A stretch of DNA of 6,281 nucleotides from Geobacter sp. UBA6802 (GTDB lineage: Bacteria; Desulfobacterota; Desulfuromonadia; Geobacterales; Pseudopelobacteraceae). The position numbers were made by a program, and so were the translations under genes. The stretch covers positions 603-6,883 of the forward strand of contig DKFG01000251.1 in NCBI GenBank assembly GCA_002452325.1, given 5' to 3'. Every line of letters starts with the position of its first letter. Position 1 is the first letter of the stretch. The notes beneath the pieces were generated by a model, which was not told where the DNA came from, made no database searches, and worked only from the letters and a program-made list of their open reading frames with translations. Of the stretch, positions 5,181 to 6,281 are shown in pieces.

Positions 5181-6281
5181 CTACGCGTCCTCTTCGCCTT
5201 CCAGATCGATGCCGTCTTCTTCATCACGTTCAGCCAGCTTGGCCACAGCCACGATCTTCTCCTGAGCCTCGGTCACCATCACCCGCACACCGTGGGTATT
5301 GCGTCCGATCACCGAGAAGCCGCTGATCGGCACCCGCAGGATTTTACCCTGATCCGTAATCACCATCAGCTGGTTTTCATCAGACACCTGCATCACCCCC
5401 ACCACCAGGCCGTTGCGCGGGGTGGTCTTGATGGTGATCAGCCCCTTGCCGCCACGGGACTGACCGCGGTACTCCTCCAGGTCGGTCCGTTTGCCGAAGC
5501 CGTTCTCGGTAACCGTAAAAATGGTGGAGCCGCTGGCAGTCGGGTCGATCACCTCCATGCTGATCACCTCATCAGCCGCATCCAGGTTCATACCCCGCAC
5601 CCCACGGGTTACCCGGCCCATGGGGCGGGCATCGGCCTCAGGGAAACGGATCGCCTTGCCATGCCGGGAGGCCAGGAAGACATCCTTCTGGCCATCGGTC
5701 AGGGCCACGGCAATCAGCTTGTCACCCTCGTCCAGGTTAACCGCATTGATGCCGGTGGCGCGGATGTTGGTATATTCAACCAGCGGAGTCTTCTTGACCA
5801 CACCCTGGCGGGTAGCCATCAGCAGGAACAGGTCTTCGCGATTCAGGTCCTTGACCGGCATAATCGCCGTAATCTTCTCCCCTTCCTGCACGTTGACCAG
5901 GTTCACCACCGCCTTGCCTTTGGTGGTACGGCTCCCTTCCGGGATCTCGTAGACCTTGATCCGGTAGACCCGACCCATGTCAGAGAAGAACAGCAGATAG
6001 TCCTTGGTGGATGCAATAAACAACTGCTCCACAAAATCCTCTTCGCGGGTTTTCATGCCGGTCTTGCCCTTGCCACCCCGGCGCTGGGCCCGATAGAGAT
6101 CAACCGCGCTGCGTTTGATATACCCGGTGTGGGAGACCGTCACCACCATCTCGGCATCTTCAATGGTGTCTTCCAGCGAGATGTCGGCGGTCTGATGCAC
6201 GATCTCGGTGCGACGCTTGTCGCCAAAGCGCTCCTTGATCTCGGTCAGCTCACCCACAATGATCTTCATGATCTCGGCATC
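5181..6281 (-). CDS. gyrA: DNA gyrase subunit A, C-terminal part (5' end outside window)
   Basis: GyrA is the DNA-cleaving and DNA-wrapping subunit of gyrase, which with GyrB introduces negative supercoils using ATP. The visible 366 residues begin before the right edge of the window in DAEIMKIIVGELTEIKERFG, the end of the cleavage-domain coiled coil, so the catalytic tyrosine and quinolone region lie outside. The remainder is the six-bladed beta-pinwheel that wraps DNA. Counting from the Met at 6269, six blade cores are visible: about 43-53, 93-103, 149-160, 198-209, 251-261 and 302-312. The GyrA box QRRGGKG (62-68), needed for positive wrapping and supercoiling, is intact in the first blade, with a related QSRGGKG (270-276) in the fifth. 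An acidic tail (DEEDGIDLEGEEDA) ends the protein, a feature that in E. coli modulates wrapping. The Met at 6269 is internal: the frame is open upstream to the edge. It heads the gyrA-HEAT-gpsA gene string. Confidence 0.98.
   Translation of the reverse strand, partial: DAEIMKIIVGELTEIKERFGDKRRTEIVHQTADISLEDTIEDAEMVVTVSHTGYIKRSAVDLYRAQRRGGKGKTGMKTREEDFVEQLFIASTKDYLLFFSDMGRVYRIKVYEIPEGSRTTKGKAVVNLVNVQEGEKITAIMPVKDLNREDLFLLMATRQGVVKKTPLVEYTNIRATGINAVNLDEGDKLIAVALTDGQKDVFLASRHGKAIRFPEADARPMGRVTRGVRGMNLDAADEVISMEVIDPTASGSTIFTVTENGFGKRTDLEEYRGQSRGGKGLITIKTTPRNGLVVGVMQVSDENQLMVITDQGKILRVPISGFSVIGRNTHGVRVMVTEAQEKIVAVAKLAERDEEDGIDLEGEEDA

Noticed and set aside
1..6281. Mobile elements, CRISPR repeats, tRNA or rRNA genes
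   Set aside because: No transposase or integrase frames, no spaced direct repeats and no tRNA-like cloverleaf were seen; almost all of the window is accounted for by coding sequence.

Overview
The window looks like chromosomal DNA from a motile, moderately GC-rich deltaproteobacterium of the Geobacter type (Geobacterales/Desulfuromonadales; a Trichlorobacter/Geobacter lovleyi-like genome would fit). This rests on gene content and order: the order gyrA, HEAT-repeat protein, gpsA is one I associate with the dnaA-dnaN-recF-gyrB-gyrA neighbourhood of Geobacter chromosomes. The species was not confirmed by any search.

Left part, + strand (1-2366). The window opens inside the 3' end of a gene whose product ends in a DRTGG-type domain, the regulatory domain known from phosphotransacetylase-like and BioD-like proteins. 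After an 88-base gap with a candidate promoter and an inverted repeat comes a compact flagellar motor operon, flbD-motA-motB. The gap between flbD and motA is 3 bases and between motA and motB 11 bases. MotA and MotB together form the stator unit that couples ion flow to flagellar rotation. FlbD is a small flagellar protein, here with an unusual Arg-rich tail of about 50 residues.

Middle (2367-2678). A 99-base gap holds a stem-loop just after motB and a perfect 17-base palindrome. A 70-residue putative small membrane protein follows, with a very strong ribosome binding site. Its last 79 bases overlap the 3' end of gpsA on the opposite strand.

Right part, - strand (6281 down to 2600). Three co-directional genes form an apparent operon: the C-terminal third or so of gyrA (the DNA-wrapping beta-pinwheel), then after 8 bases a 526-residue HEAT-like helical-repeat protein of unknown function, then gpsA overlapping it by an ATGA start/stop junction. 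GpsA supplies sn-glycerol 3-phosphate for phospholipid synthesis. The motor operon and the gyrA operon run toward each other and meet at the small gene.

The window is mostly ordinary housekeeping and motility DNA. I found no mobile element, CRISPR array, RNA gene or defence-like system. The points most worth checking are the flbD tail, the two promoter-overlapping inverted repeats, the small convergent-overlap gene, and the uncharacterised HEAT protein locked between gyrA and gpsA.
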